Part shown: positions 63,713 through 64,000 of the stretch, piece after piece
Position numbering within the stretch: the stretch's first letter is position 1
Layout: every line of letters begins with the position of its first letter
Assembly (NCBI RefSeq): GCF_947496485.1
Contig: NZ_CANMCZ010000001.1
Location: forward strand, 1,545,596 to 1,609,595
Reading direction: 5' to 3'
Source of the DNA: an uncultured Winogradskyella sp.
Lineage (GTDB): Bacteria; Bacteroidota; Bacteroidia; Flavobacteriales; Flavobacteriaceae
Length of the DNA: 64,000 nucleotides
Program-made: the position numbers and the translations under genes
The notes under the pieces: model-generated
What the model was told of the DNA's origin: nothing
Seen by the model: the letters and a program-made list of their open reading frames with translations, nothing else
Databases searched by the model: none

Positions 63713-64000
63713 CTAATTGATTGTGTCACCTCTAAGCATCCTAAACTTCTTCCGAGCTTCAATAAAATAGATACTATCTTCAAACTCAAAAATGATTTTC
63801 TCATAGAGTTGTTTGGCTTCTTCTGGCTTAGCCAAATGTGTGTAGTAGAGCTCTGCTAAGTAGTAGTGTGCATCGTCTGCTAAAATATCTTCTTTGTAAT
63901 CTTCAATAATTTCAAGATAATTAGCTTCTGCTTTATTGTATTGTAATTTCTTTTTGAAGAGTTTTGCTTGTTGATACAACGCTTGGTCTGTTATACTTTC
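63713..64000 (-). CDS. TPR protein, C-terminal part (5' end beyond window)
   Basis: 96 codons are visible and the frame is open through the right edge, so the start lies outside. Sequence ITDQALYQQAKLFKKKLQYN, then NYLEIIEDYKEDILADDAHY and KQLYEKIIFEFEDSIYFIEA: two tetratricopeptide repeats, ending in RKKFRMLRGDTIN. The spacing and position next to DUF4286 and rsmA are typical of flavobacterial outer-membrane-assembly-type TPR proteins (BamD-like is possible but unproven). Confidence 0.75.
   Translation of the reverse strand, partial: ESITDQALYQQAKLFKKKLQYNKAEANYLEIIEDYKEDILADDAHYYLAELYYTHLAKPEEAKQLYEKIIFEFEDSIYFIEARKKFRMLRGDTIN

Noticed and set aside
63703..63804. N-terminal extension of the small exported protein
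   Set aside because: It overlaps the end of the TPR gene and would bury the signal peptide at residue 35.

Overview
The window is low-GC DNA with the gene content and style of a member of the Bacteroidota, most likely the family Flavobacteriaceae. Evidence: many lipoproteins with Bacteroidota-type lipoboxes, a complete MoxR/DUF58/BatA-E operon, families largely confined to this phylum (DUF6090, DUF4286, DUF4382, DUF4199), an OlsF-type ornithine-lipid synthase, and promoter elements of the Bacteroidota form TTG / TAnnTTTG. No species is named. I see no rRNA, tRNA, CRISPR array, transposase, integrase or prophage. The window looks like chromosomal backbone with one locally rearranged paralogue array.

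Layout. 1-4724 (minus) is the 5' three quarters of a giant alpha-2-macroglobulin lipoprotein that continues past the left edge. 5013-8440 (minus) is a tandem array of three DUF6090 membrane proteins. They share one N-terminal module, and the array also holds two truncated DUF6090 starts, each behind a copy of the same ~87-bp leader, with a TerB-like gene between the leaders. 8444-14290 holds an isoaspartyl peptidase, an ALDH7-type dehydrogenase and an envelope group (two secreted proteins, OmpA, DUF4332-like protein). 14359-17681 has a small lipoprotein and the DUF1800/DUF1501 pair. 17896-20804 (minus) has an AlbA_2 protein, an SDR and an aldo/keto reductase. 21637-31165 is the Bat (aerotolerance-type) operon: MoxR, DUF58, a BatD-like membrane protein, BatA, BatB, BatC, BatD, BatE and a small tail gene. 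31248-36221 is a probable bicarbonate/CO2 module: SulP, UspA-like, SulP, beta-carbonic anhydrase.

36268-55136 is mostly housekeeping: cvpA, pheS, gpsA, a TlpA-like protein, an EamA transporter, mfd, a second terB-like gene, fbp, then a GNAT-lysC-olsF-CarboxypepD_reg operon. 55201-64000 (minus) holds two proteins built on 11-residue amphipathic repeats (LEA-like), TauE/SafE, VOC, DUF1801, DUF4199, a membrane-anchored LuxR-type regulator, a D-2-hydroxyacid dehydrogenase, a cupin, mgtE, rsmA, DUF4286 and a TPR protein cut by the right edge.

Small palindromic repeats are scattered between genes. One family has GTCATTCC-type ends (22641-22726, 40197-40257, with half-size relatives at 19034, 19820 and 51011). 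Another has CGTCATTGCGAG-type ends (61873-61971). Several abut start codons and help decide them. The most unusual region is the DUF6090 array with its duplicated leaders and relic starts; I did not find a clear-cut novel defence or mobile system.
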